Counted from the first letter of the stretch, positions 1 through 6,583 are shown. The stretch is DNA of 10,563 nt from an uncultured Oscillospiraceae bacterium (GCA_900552605.1 USAR01000035.1:1-10563), one strand, 5' to 3'. A program made the numbers and translations. The notes: generated by a model from the sequence alone, not told the origin.

Positions 1-361
1 GATTATCGAAAAATACGATGCGGCGTTCCACAAGCTCGGCATAATGACACTTGCGCATTTTAAGAGTGATGTAAAATCATCGGGTCATTTATACATCACT
101 CGTGTGCCGGGCATCACTGTCAAGCAACGCAACGATATTATAATTGATATGGCAAAAAAAGGCATTGTTTGCAATGTTCATTATAAACCTCTGCCTATGC
201 ACACCGCCTACCGTGCGCTCGGTTTTGATATTAAAAACTTTCCGAATGCCCACGCTTTCTTTAAAAATGAAATAACTCTGCCGCTTCACACCTGCCTTAC
301 AGATGAAATGGTGGATTATATCATTAAAAGCTATTCGGAAACCGTTAAAAACTACATTTAA
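1..361 (+). CDS. DegT/DnrJ/EryC1/StrS-family PLP aminotransferase, C-terminal part (5' truncated)
   Basis: The reading frame is open from base 2 and encodes the last 119 residues of a protein that starts outside the window. The visible text begins IIEKYDAAFHKLGI and contains GITVKQRNDIIIDMAKKGI, NVHYKPLPMHTAYR and EITLPLHTCLTDEMVDYII. This block is characteristic of the C-terminal small domain of sugar aminotransferases of the DegT/DnrJ/EryC1/StrS group. These PLP enzymes transfer an amino group to a keto-sugar nucleotide, usually for capsule, O-glycan or other surface-sugar synthesis. The PLP-binding lysine would lie upstream, so catalytic competence cannot be judged. The first in-frame ATG (base 44) is internal, because the conserved IIEKYDAAF stretch precedes it in the same frame. 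The gene ends just before a strong terminator, so it belongs to an upstream operon unrelated to the ABC genes that follow. The exact sugar substrate cannot be inferred. Confidence 0.88.
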   Translation, partial: IIEKYDAAFHKLGIMTLAHFKSDVKSSGHLYITRVPGITVKQRNDIIIDMAKKGIVCNVHYKPLPMHTAYRALGFDIKNFPNAHAFFKNEITLPLHTCLTDEMVDYIIKSYSETVKNYI

Positions 362-365
362 ATAT

Positions 366-409
366 TTTAAAGCAGCATTTTAAAAAAAATTGCTGCTTTA
401 AATTTTTTT
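366..409 (+). terminator. Rho-independent terminator after the aminotransferase gene
   Basis: A 12-bp perfect stem (TTTAAAGCAGCA at 366-377 paired with TGCTGCTTTAAA at 391-402) encloses a 13-nt A-rich loop and is followed by seven T (403-409). It lies 5 nt after the stop codon and separates the aminotransferase operon from the promoter at 441. Confidence 0.9.
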
Positions 410-440
410 GTAGAAAAATGAAAAGTGCAAAACCCTGCGC

Positions 441-469
441 TTGACATAATAAGGAACAGCAGTTATAAT
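441..469 (+). promoter_or_regulatory. Consensus sigma-A-type promoter of the ABC-exporter operon
   Basis: A perfect -35 box TTGACA (441-446) and a perfect -10 box TATAAT (464-469) are separated by exactly 17 bp. Transcription should start near 475-477. The promoter follows the terminator of the previous gene and precedes the first ABC ATPase gene. An ATG at 468 overlaps the -10 box and so lies upstream of the predicted transcript start. It cannot be the initiation codon of mRNA made from this promoter. Confidence 0.88.
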
Positions 470-479
470 GGATTCAGTC

Positions 480-493
480 GCAACATATGTTGC
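480..493. promoter_or_regulatory. Probable repressor operator: perfect 14-bp palindrome at the transcript start
   Basis: GCAACATATGTTGC is identical to its own reverse complement. It begins 11 bp after the -10 box, about +4 to +17 of the predicted transcript. A dimeric repressor (TetR, MarR or GntR type, for example) bound here would block initiation or promoter clearance. No regulator gene of these types is present in the window, so the cognate protein is unknown. The palindrome is seen directly; its function is inferred from position. Confidence 0.6.
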
Positions 494-533
494 ATATCAA
501 ACGATATATATTAAATCATATACTTATAGTTAT

Positions 534-539
534 GGGGTG
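534..539 (+). promoter_or_regulatory. Shine-Dalgarno that sets a TTG start for the first ABC ATPase
   Basis: GGGGTG, a near match to GGAGGTG with one G-U wobble, lies 6 nt before the TTG at 546. The encoded protein then begins LENVIEINGLSKSFG, the usual N-terminus of ABC ATPases. This start lies downstream of the promoter and the operator, unlike the ATG at 468. Confidence 0.75.
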
Positions 540-545
540 TATAGC

Positions 546-1463
546 TTGGAAAATGTAATTGAAATTAACGGTCTTTCGAAGTCATTCGGCGAAGTCCGTG
601 CAGTGGATAACCTCTCGTTTTCGGTAAAGCGAGGCGAGCTTTTTGCGTTTCTCGGTGTTAACGGCGCAGGAAAGTCCACCACAATCTCAATTCTTTGCGG
701 TCAACTGAAAAAGGACGACGGCGAAGTTAAGATATGCGGTGCCGACATTAAAGACGGTGGCGCAAACACCGCGTCAAAGCTCGGCATTGTTTTTCAAAAC
801 TCCGTGCTGGACAGCGCATTAAGTGTCCGCGATAATCTTAAATACCGCGCCGCTCTTTACGGCATTGACGGTAAGGATTTTGAAAACCGACTGCTTGAGC
901 TTTCAAAGCTTCTTGATTTCGATAATATTCTAAGCCGTACAGTAAGCAAGCTTTCGGGTGGTCAGCGCAGAAGAATAGATATTGCACGCGCACTTTTGCA
1001 TCGCCCAGAAATACTTGTGCTTGACGAACCCACAACAGGGCTTGACCCACAGACGCGGCGTATGCTTTGGAACGTTATAGCAAGTCTCAGAAAAAGTGAA
1101 AATATGACCGTGTTCCTCACAACGCACTATATGGAAGAGGCTGCCGACGCCGATTATATTGTTATTTTAGACAGCGGAAAAATTGCGGCGAAAGGCACAC
1201 CCTTGCAGCTTAAAAACAAATATACGGGCGACTACATAACACTTTACGGCGAAGATGCCGCTCAAAATGCCGAAAAACTCGGCGTACCTTTCGAGCCGCT
1301 TAAAGACGCGGCACGTATTACCGTTGCTAACACAGCCGCCGCAACAAAGCTTATTTCCGAACGTCCCGAGCTTTTTGAAGATTATGAAATAATAAAGGGT
1401 AAAATGGACGATGTATTTTTAGCGGTAACAGGCAAAAAGCTTATCGGAGGCGATGAAAAATGA
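546..1463 (+). CDS. ABC exporter ATP-binding protein, DrrA-like (first transporter)
   Basis: This 305-residue ATPase powers an ABC-2-type exporter. Counting from the TTG start, it has Walker A GVNGAGKST (37-45), Q-loop Gln84 (IVFQNS), signature LSGGQ (136-140), Walker B ILVLDEP (156-162), D-loop GLDP (165-168) and switch His194 (TTHYMEEA). A roughly 80-residue C-terminal extension ends in KMDDVFLAVTGKKL. This extension and closing motif are typical of the daunorubicin-resistance DrrA/NatA-like subfamily. The frame also opens further upstream at ATG 468, which would add 26 residues rich in Tyr and Ser, but that codon lies in the -10 box. The downstream permease overlaps its stop by 4 nt (ATGA), so the two form a translationally coupled pair. 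The substrate cannot be told from sequence; drugs, antimicrobial peptides or lipids are all possible. It is probably controlled by the palindromic operator at 480-493. Confidence 0.93.
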   Translation: MENVIEINGLSKSFGEVRAVDNLSFSVKRGELFAFLGVNGAGKSTTISILCGQLKKDDGEVKICGADIKDGGANTASKLGIVFQNSVLDSALSVRDNLKYRAALYGIDGKDFENRLLELSKLLDFDNILSRTVSKLSGGQRRRIDIARALLHRPEILVLDEPTTGLDPQTRRMLWNVIASLRKSENMTVFLTTHYMEEAADADYIVILDSGKIAAKGTPLQLKNKYTGDYITLYGEDAAQNAEKLGVPFEPLKDAARITVANTAAATKLISERPELFEDYEIIKGKMDDVFLAVTGKKLIGGDEK

Positions 1464-2362
1464 AAGAAACAAGAGCACTGATATGTCGAAACACAAAGCT
1501 GTTTTTTAAAGACAAGGGAATGTTTTTCCCAACACTTATAACTCCGGTTATTCTGCTTGTTCTCTATGCAACATTTTTGGCAAAGGTTTATCACGACAGC
1601 TTTGCTTCGGCACTGCCTAAGGGCTTTGAGATAAGCGATAAACTGCTTGACGCCACAGTGGGCGGCGAGCTTATATCGTCGCTGCTTGCGGTTTGCTGCG
1701 TTACGGTTGCATTCTGCTCTAACCTGCTTATGATAAATGATAAAATAACGGGCGCCGTTCACGATCTTACCGTTTCTCCCGTCCGCCGTTCATCGCTTGC
1801 GATAGGCTACTTTGCCTCGGCTGCGTTTTCAACCCTCATCATTGCAGCTGTTGCGGTTGTTGCCGGTTTTATTTATCTTGGCGCTGTTGGGTGGTATCTC
1901 TCGGTTTCCGATGTGCTGCTTTTGCTTGTTGATGTCTTTTTGCTGACACTTTTCGGAACTGCGCTTTCCTCTTGTATAAATTTCTTTTTATCAACCCAAG
2001 GACAGTTGTCTGCTGTCGGCACGCTTGTAAGTGCGGGCTACGGCTTTATTTGCGGCGCTTATATGCCTATTTCAAATTTTTCGGAGAGTCTTCAAAAGGT
2101 GCTTAGCTTTCTGCCCGGCACCTACGGCACAAGCCTTTTGCGCAACCACGCACTGAATGGTGTTTTTAAAGAGATGGGAAATGCAGGCTTTCCAAACGAT
2201 GTTGTGGAAATGATACGTGATTCTGTAGACTGTAATTTGTATTTCTTCGGAAACAAGGTTTCGCTCGGCGCAATGTATATTATACTCGGCGGCTCGGTCC
2301 TGCTGCTTATTTCAATCTATATTATTCTTAACTATGTTTTTCACAGCGAGAAAAAACGTTGA
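1460..2362 (+). CDS. ABC-2-type exporter permease (partner of the DrrA-like ATPase)
   Basis: This 300-residue integral membrane protein has about six hydrophobic segments, near residues 21-43, 70-92, 113-141, 148-173, 180-200 and 270-292. The layout fits ABC-2 permeases of the DrrB/NatB type, whose usual length is 250-300 residues. The N-terminal cytoplasmic stretch (ETRALICRNTKLFFKDKG) and the motif TVSPVRRSSLAIGYF around residues 104-118 match the amphipathic and coupling regions of the family. A GGAGG at 1446-1450 lies 9 nt before the ATG, and the start overlaps the ATPase stop, so the subunits should be made in matched amounts. A hydrophilic stretch between the last two membrane segments (about residues 205-265) carries CNLYFFGNKVSLG. 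The transport direction is probably outward; the cargo is unknown. Confidence 0.9.
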   Translation: MKETRALICRNTKLFFKDKGMFFPTLITPVILLVLYATFLAKVYHDSFASALPKGFEISDKLLDATVGGELISSLLAVCCVTVAFCSNLLMINDKITGAVHDLTVSPVRRSSLAIGYFASAAFSTLIIAAVAVVAGFIYLGAVGWYLSVSDVLLLLVDVFLLTLFGTALSSCINFFLSTQGQLSAVGTLVSAGYGFICGAYMPISNFSESLQKVLSFLPGTYGTSLLRNHALNGVFKEMGNAGFPNDVVEMIRDSVDCNLYFFGNKVSLGAMYIILGGSVLLLISIYIILNYVFHSEKKR

Positions 2363-2384
2363 TTTATAACGGGAGGAAACAGCA

Positions 2385-3092
2385 ATGTTAAAAATTGAAC
2401 ATCTTACAAAAAAATACGGTAATAAAAAGGCGGTCGACGACCTTTCGCTGCACATAGCCCCCGGTGAGATATACGGTTTCATCGGTCACAACGGTGCCGG
2501 CAAAACCACAACGCTGAAAGCAGCAGTCGGAATTTTGCAGTTTGACAGCGGCGAGATTACTATTGCCGGTCACTCGGTTAAAACCGAGCCGCTTGAAAGC
2601 AAAAGGCTTATTGCATATATTCCCGATAATCCCGATTTATACGACTATATGACAGGCATTAAATACTTAAACTTCATTGCGGATATCTTCGGTGTTAACA
2701 AAGCCGAGCGCGAGGAAAGAATACATAAATATGCCGAGCTTTTTGAACTGACGTCGGACCTTGCCGAGCCTATTGCTTCATACTCTCACGGTATGAAACA
2801 AAAGCTTGCCATAATTTCCGCTTGGATCCACTCCCCTAAGCTTATAATTATGGACGAACCGTTTGTAGGTCTTGACCCCAAAGCCGCGCATATTCTTAAA
2901 GGTATGATGCGTGAGATTTGCGATAACGGCGGCGCAATTTTCTTTTCCACCCACGTTTTGGAGGTTGCCGAAAAGCTTTGCGATAAGATTGCCATAATAA
3001 AAGGCGGCAAGCTTATAGTTTCCGGTACTATGGAAGAGGTTAAGGGAAATGAAACGCTTGAAGATGTTTTCCTTGAATTGGAGGATAAATAA
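2385..3092 (+). CDS. ABC transporter ATP-binding protein, EcsA-like (second transporter)
   Basis: This is a 235-residue ATPase without a C-terminal extension. Visible motifs are Walker A GHNGAGKTT (34-42), signature YSHGMKQK (133-140), Walker B LIIMDEP (153-159), D-loop GLDP (162-165) and switch His190 (FSTHVLE). The usual Q-loop glutamine is absent; the equivalent segment reads AYIPDNPDLYDYMTG. The SHGM variant of the signature together with this PDxP...LTG/MTG-like loop is common in the EcsA/YxlF-like ATPases that serve large Firmicutes permeases. The closing LEDVFLELE is also typical. A GGGAGG (2371-2376) is placed 8 nt before the ATG. The gene starts 22 nt after the first permease and its stop shares one base with the next ATG (TAATG), so it is the middle of the operon and coupled to the 535-residue permease. 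Confidence 0.92.
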   Translation: MLKIEHLTKKYGNKKAVDDLSLHIAPGEIYGFIGHNGAGKTTTLKAAVGILQFDSGEITIAGHSVKTEPLESKRLIAYIPDNPDLYDYMTGIKYLNFIADIFGVNKAEREERIHKYAELFELTSDLAEPIASYSHGMKQKLAIISAWIHSPKLIIMDEPFVGLDPKAAHILKGMMREICDNGGAIFFSTHVLEVAEKLCDKIAIIKGGKLIVSGTMEEVKGNETLEDVFLELEDK

Positions 3093-4699
3093 TGCTTAAT
3101 ATACTGCTGAAAAAGCAAATAGCGGAAATTTTTCGCAGCTATACATATGACGCAAAAAAGAATAAGGCTCGCTCAAAGGCTGCTACCATCGGTTTTATTG
3201 TGATGTTTGTTATTTTAATGGTCGGCGTAATCGGGGGAATGTGCGGCGCGCTTGCCTATCTTATTTGTCAAACTATGGTTGCGGCAAACCTCGGCTGGCT
3301 GTATTTCGACATAATGGGTCTTATTGCCATGCTGCTTGGCGTTATCGGAAGTGTGTTTAACACATACTCGGGACTTTACCTTTCAAAAGATAACGACCTC
3401 TTGCTCTCAATGCCAATCCCCGTTAAAAGCATTATGGCGGCAAGACTTTTGGGCGTTTATTTAATGGGGCTTATGTACTCAGGCGTTATTATGCTGCCGG
3501 CAACGGTTGTTTATTGGATAACCGCTCCGCTCACTCTCGGCACCGTTATAGGTCCTGTTGTAATGACAGCGGTCATCTCGGTTTTAGACCTTGTGCTTTC
3601 CTGTTTACTGGGACTTGTTGTGGCAAAGATAAGCCTGAAGCTTAAAAATAAAAGCTTTATAACGGTTATAATTTTTGTTGTATTCTTTGCCGCTTATTAT
3701 TGGTTTTATTTCAATGCGCAAAGCTTTATAAACAACCTTCTTAAAAATGCCGTAATATACGGCGAAGCGGTTAAGGACACGGCATACCCGGTTTATCTTT
3801 TCGGTAATGTCGGCACGGGCAATGCTTTAGCAATGTCGGTCTTTGCTGTGGTTTCCGCAGTGCTGTTTATCATTATGTATCTTATAATGGCGAGAAGCTT
3901 CATAAAAATCGCAACTTCGACCGGAAATATTAAAAAGAATACTTACAATAAAGAAAGCCGAAAAGGTGAAAAGGTCAAGTCTCCCGCAGCTGCCCTTTTG
4001 CAAAAGGAATTCAAAAGAATTACAACCAACCCTACTTATATGATAAACTGTGCTCTCGGTGTGCTGCTGTTCCCTGTCGGCGGTATCGCGGTGCTTATTA
4101 AAGCAAAACCGATTTTTGCGGTGATTTGCGAGATCTTCGGAAGAAACAGCGGCGCCGCAACAATAATTGCCGCATCATTAGTGTTTATGCTAGGTTCTTC
4201 AATCTGCACGGCAGCTCCCTCAATTTCGCTTGAGGGCAGAAATCTTTGGATATTGCAGTCACTGCCGATAGAGCCGCTTTCAGTGCTCAAGGCAAAATGC
4301 AAGGCGCAGTTTTTGTTAATGACGATCCCTTGTGTTTTCTTTGTGCTGTGCGTCGGAATCTCAATGTTTGAGGGTGTTTTAAACCTGCTGCTTCTCATAT
4401 GTGCCACGGTTATGTTTTCCGTGCTGTGGTCGCTTTTCGGCCTCTTTTTGGGAGTTAAAATGCCCAATCTCAATTGGACAAACGAAATAACTCCGATAAA
4501 GCAAAGCCTTAACGTTATGATTGCCTTTTTCGGCGGCTGGGTTTTTGCGGCGGCATTTGCGGTAATTTATTTCTTCTTTGGTAAGGCAATAGGTTCGGAA
4601 TTATATTTACTTATAACCACAGCTTTATCTGCAGCGCTTTCTGCACTGCTTTACGGTTGGATTAAATCGAAAGGCACGGCACAGTTTGCAAAGCTTTAA
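3092..4699 (+). CDS. Large two-half ABC permease (partner of the EcsA-like ATPase)
   Basis: This 535-residue polytopic protein has about twelve hydrophobic segments in two sets of six. The first set lies near residues 32-60, 72-93, 116-140, 150-176, 188-208 and 246-268. The second lies near 315-335, 353-375, 407-425, 429-455, 472-495 and 503-524. A charged cytoplasmic linker (about 270-312, with KKNTYNKESRKGEK) joins the halves. Each half has a matching loop after its second segment: DLLLSMPIPVKSIMAARLL (102-120) and NLWILQSLPIEPLSVLKAK (384-402). This suggests that a permease pair fused into one chain, so one protein could supply the whole membrane channel for a dimer of the preceding ATPase. 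GGAGG at 3080-3084 lies 7 nt before the start. It closes the operon and is followed by a terminator. The family is recognised only as large Firmicutes ABC-2/exporter-type permeases; the cargo is unknown. Confidence 0.85.
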   Translation: MLNILLKKQIAEIFRSYTYDAKKNKARSKAATIGFIVMFVILMVGVIGGMCGALAYLICQTMVAANLGWLYFDIMGLIAMLLGVIGSVFNTYSGLYLSKDNDLLLSMPIPVKSIMAARLLGVYLMGLMYSGVIMLPATVVYWITAPLTLGTVIGPVVMTAVISVLDLVLSCLLGLVVAKISLKLKNKSFITVIIFVVFFAAYYWFYFNAQSFINNLLKNAVIYGEAVKDTAYPVYLFGNVGTGNALAMSVFAVVSAVLFIIMYLIMARSFIKIATSTGNIKKNTYNKESRKGEKVKSPAAALLQKEFKRITTNPTYMINCALGVLLFPVGGIAVLIKAKPIFAVICEIFGRNSGAATIIAASLVFMLGSSICTAAPSISLEGRNLWILQSLPIEPLSVLKAKCKAQFLLMTIPCVFFVLCVGISMFEGVLNLLLLICATVMFSVLWSLFGLFLGVKMPNLNWTNEITPIKQSLNVMIAFFGGWVFAAAFAVIYFFFGKAIGSELYLLITTALSAALSALLYGWIKSKGTAQFAKL

Positions 4700-4710
4700 T
4701 AAACCACGGT

Positions 4711-4748
4711 TTCAAGGCGCTGAATAAAACAGCGCCTTGAAGTTTTTT
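4711..4748 (+). terminator. Terminator at the end of the ABC operon, abutting the next gene's RBS
   Basis: A perfect 12-bp stem (TTCAAGGCGCTG at 4711-4722 with CAGCGCCTTGAA at 4730-4741) and a 7-nt loop are followed by G and six T (4743-4748). It starts 11 nt after the permease stop. Only 3 nt separate the T run from the GGAGG of the methyltransferase gene, so it may act as a partial terminator that limits read-through into that gene. Confidence 0.9.
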
Positions 4749-4751
4749 GAT

Positions 4752-4756
4752 GGAGG
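4752..4756 (+). promoter_or_regulatory. Shine-Dalgarno that sets the methyltransferase start
   Basis: GGAGG lies 8 nt before ATG 4765. The frame is open upstream (TTG 4747, ATG 4750), but those codons fall in the terminator T run or in front of this RBS and have no RBS of their own. Confidence 0.85.
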
Positions 4757-4764
4757 ATATTACA

Positions 4765-5688
4765 ATGCAAAATGAAGAAAAACCGAGCATAGCCGCTCTT
4801 ATGTCGGCGTTTGTAATAGCTTATCATACACTTAACTATCGGCAGCTTATCTACAGCGACGAGTTTTCCGCCAAAATCATCAGCGAGGAAGAATACAATG
4901 CCGTTAAAAAATACATAATTTCAGGTGCGGCTTTTTTTGAGCCTACCATTTACAAAAGCTTTCAAAACGACGAGCAGGCGCTGAGATACATTGTTAACAA
5001 GCATTTAGCTCCAACTGTGCTCTGTCGCGCGGCATACTGCGAAAATGCAGCGAAAGCAGCCGTGCTGACAGGCACAAATCAGGTGGTAATACTTGGGTGC
5101 GGTCTTGATACCTTCTCTTTTAAAAATCGTAAAATTCTTAAAAATATATCGGTTTTTGAGCTTGACCGAAGCGCTGCATTGGAGGACAAGCAACAAAGAA
5201 TTATAAAAGCCGGAATTGAAAAGCCTGATAATATTAAATATATAAGCTATGATTTTGCTGCGGACGACCTCAGGGAAACGCTGCTTGAAAGCGGCTTTCA
5301 AACGCATAAAAAAACGCTTTTTATATGGCTCGGAGTAAGCTATTATCTTTACTGCGGCGATATTGAAAAAACACTGTCGGCGATTGCCGCTATATCCGAT
5401 GCAGGCAGCGAGATAGTTTTTGACTATGCAGACGCAGGGCTATTTCTTTCCGATGTACCCCGTGTTAAAAATATGCTTGCAATGGCAAAAGCAAGCGGCG
5501 GGGAAATGCGTTCAAGCTTTGATTATCTCAGCATCGACTCTTTGCTTTCAAAGCACAGCTTTTTGATTTATGAAATATGCACTCCTTCCGATATTCAAAA
5601 ACAGATTATAAACCCCAACGGCTGCGACATAACAGCGTTTGAAAATATAAACTATATCACTGCGGTGCTGCAAAAACAATGTGAATAA
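4765..5688 (+). CDS. Class I SAM-dependent methyltransferase, leucine carboxyl methyltransferase (LCMT)-like
   Basis: This is a 307-residue soluble enzyme. The SAM-binding motif I is VVILGCGLDTFSFK (107-120). The acidic ribose-binding end of strand 2 is FELDRS (131-136, Asp134). The post-motif segment FIWLGVSYYL (186-195) occupies the place of the EGLLMYL-like block of the family. The GCGLDTF form of motif I, and an N-terminal helical region with EFSAKIISEEEY and LCRAAYCENA ahead of it, point to the LCMT/PPM-type group of bacterial methyltransferases. Many of these act on small molecules, often natural products, and their substrates are mostly unknown. There is no signal peptide or membrane segment. 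No promoter of its own is evident between the preceding terminator and the RBS, so expression probably depends on read-through from the ABC operon or on a promoter inside the permease gene. A link to export or resistance is only suggested by position. Confidence 0.82.
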   Translation: MQNEEKPSIAALMSAFVIAYHTLNYRQLIYSDEFSAKIISEEEYNAVKKYIISGAAFFEPTIYKSFQNDEQALRYIVNKHLAPTVLCRAAYCENAAKAAVLTGTNQVVILGCGLDTFSFKNRKILKNISVFELDRSAALEDKQQRIIKAGIEKPDNIKYISYDFAADDLRETLLESGFQTHKKTLFIWLGVSYYLYCGDIEKTLSAIAAISDAGSEIVFDYADAGLFLSDVPRVKNMLAMAKASGGEMRSSFDYLSIDSLLSKHSFLIYEICTPSDIQKQIINPNGCDITAFENINYITAVLQKQCE

Positions 5689-5743
5689 TTTGCACAAACA
5701 GACTTGAAAAAACGCTGTCAATGTGCTACAATGGCTTTGCACA
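5689..5743. repeat. TTTGCACA direct repeat flanking the lipoprotein/two-component promoter
   Basis: TTTGCACA occurs at 5689-5696 and again at 5736-5743, 47 bp apart, on either side of the promoter boxes. A reverse copy ATGTGC (5721-5726) forms an inverted repeat with GCACAT (5739-5744), with 12 bp between the arms, and this straddles the -10 box. Such spacing could serve a dimeric or looping regulator, possibly the response regulator itself. The repeats are short and could be chance. Confidence 0.35.
5704..5732 (+). promoter_or_regulatory. Promoter of the lipoprotein - response regulator - kinase operon
   Basis: The -35 box TTGAAA (5704-5709) and the -10 box TACAAT (5727-5732) are 17 bp apart, and TGC directly before the -10 makes an extended -10 element. 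Transcription should start near 5739, leaving a leader of about 50 nt before ATG 5792. It lies 15 nt after the methyltransferase stop, and no terminator is visible in between. Confidence 0.82.
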
Positions 5744-5776
5744 TGAAAAGTGTTCTTTATTTTATTGCTTACTAAA

Positions 5777-5783
5777 GGTGAGG
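5777..5783 (+). promoter_or_regulatory. Shine-Dalgarno that sets the lipoprotein start
   Basis: GGTGAGG lies 8 nt before ATG 5792. An upstream in-frame GTG at 5750 has no RBS and would add 14 residues in front of an otherwise normal signal peptide. Confidence 0.8.
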
Positions 5784-5791
5784 TACCTGAA

Positions 5792-6580
5792 ATGAAAACA
5801 AAATCGCTTTTATTTATATTGCTTGCCGCAGCTTTGCTTTTTTGCGGCTGCAGCGGCAAGAAGGACAAGCAGTCAAGCAGTGCTGCGCCGTCTGCCGCAT
5901 CGATTGTAAGCTCCGTTTTTGAAAGTTCAAAAGCAGATACGGCGGCAAGCTCGGCAACAAGCAGCACCGATACAAGCAGCGTTGCAAGTACTCCCCATAG
6001 CGCGGTAAGCAGTGATGATGGCAAAGAAGATGCATCAAGCCGCCTTTTTATCGGAGATTCAAGAACGGTTGGACTTGAGAGCTACTCCGGTCTTTCGGCA
6101 GATTATTTTGCCGATGTTGGAATGAGTATTTACAATATTTACGATAAAACGCTTAACGTGGGAGGCAGTCCTTACACCGTTAAGCAGCTGCTTTCCTCTA
6201 ATAAATATGATAAAATCTACCTAATGCTCGGTGTTAACGAGATTGGCTATGCACTTGACAGCACCGTTAAAAAATACAGCGAGTTTGTTGATTATATCCG
6301 CGAAGCGCAACCGTCGGCGAAAGTATATATTCAAGCCAACTTGCACGTTGCCGCGGCACGCTCGGCAAGCGACACTTATGTTAACAACAAAAACCTTAAC
6401 CGCTTTAACAAAGCAATTTCGGAATTAGCAGACGACAAAACGGTATTTTACCTTGACATAAACACGGTTTTCGACGATGCCGACGGCAATCTCCAAGCCG
6501 AAAGAACTCCGGACAACACACATCTTTATGCCAAGGATTACGCAGAGTGGGCTAAGTGGATAATAAAGCAGAGTGAATGA
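5792..6580 (+). CDS. SGNH/GDSL-type hydrolase lipoprotein
   Basis: This 262-residue protein is predicted to be anchored on the outer face of the membrane. Residues 1-20 form a lipoprotein signal peptide (KTK, hydrophobic core, LFCGC with the lipidated Cys20). A low-complexity Ser/Ala/Thr/Asp linker of about 60 residues follows (21-83) and would span part of the wall. The catalytic domain starts at 84. Block I is FIGDSRTVG with nucleophile Ser90, block II has Gly110 (DVGMS), block III is MLGVNEIG with Asn149, and block V is DNTH with Asp241 and His244. All four SGNH residues are present, so an active esterase or acyl-hydrolase is expected. Relatives remove or transfer acyl groups on cell-wall glycans, lipids or exopolysaccharide; the actual substrate is unknown. 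The stop lies 3 nt before the response regulator start, so they share a transcript. The Cys at -2 of the lipobox is slightly unusual. Confidence 0.88.
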   Translation: MKTKSLLFILLAAALLFCGCSGKKDKQSSSAAPSAASIVSSVFESSKADTAASSATSSTDTSSVASTPHSAVSSDDGKEDASSRLFIGDSRTVGLESYSGLSADYFADVGMSIYNIYDKTLNVGGSPYTVKQLLSSNKYDKIYLMLGVNEIGYALDSTVKKYSEFVDYIREAQPSAKVYIQANLHVAAARSASDTYVNNKNLNRFNKAISELADDKTVFYLDINTVFDDADGNLQAERTPDNTHLYAKDYAEWAKWIIKQSE

Positions 6581-6583
6581 TAA

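Noticed and set aside
468..545. N-terminal extension of the first ATPase starting at ATG 468
   Set aside because: The ATG lies inside a perfect -10 box and upstream of the predicted transcript start, and the 26 extra residues precede the normal start of an ABC ATPase domain.
4747..4764. Methyltransferase start at TTG 4747 or ATG 4750
   Set aside because: These codons lie in the terminator T run or in front of the GGAGG. The ATG at 4765 has ideal RBS spacing.
5750..5791. Lipoprotein start at GTG 5750
   Set aside because: There is no RBS, and it would place 14 residues before a normal lysine-containing signal peptide that begins at ATG 5792 with a good RBS.
5548..6024. 158-codon open frame on the minus strand
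   Set aside because: It spans the end of the methyltransferase, a promoter and the lipoprotein linker. Its Leu/Ala-rich text is the antisense of the Ser/Ala-rich linker.
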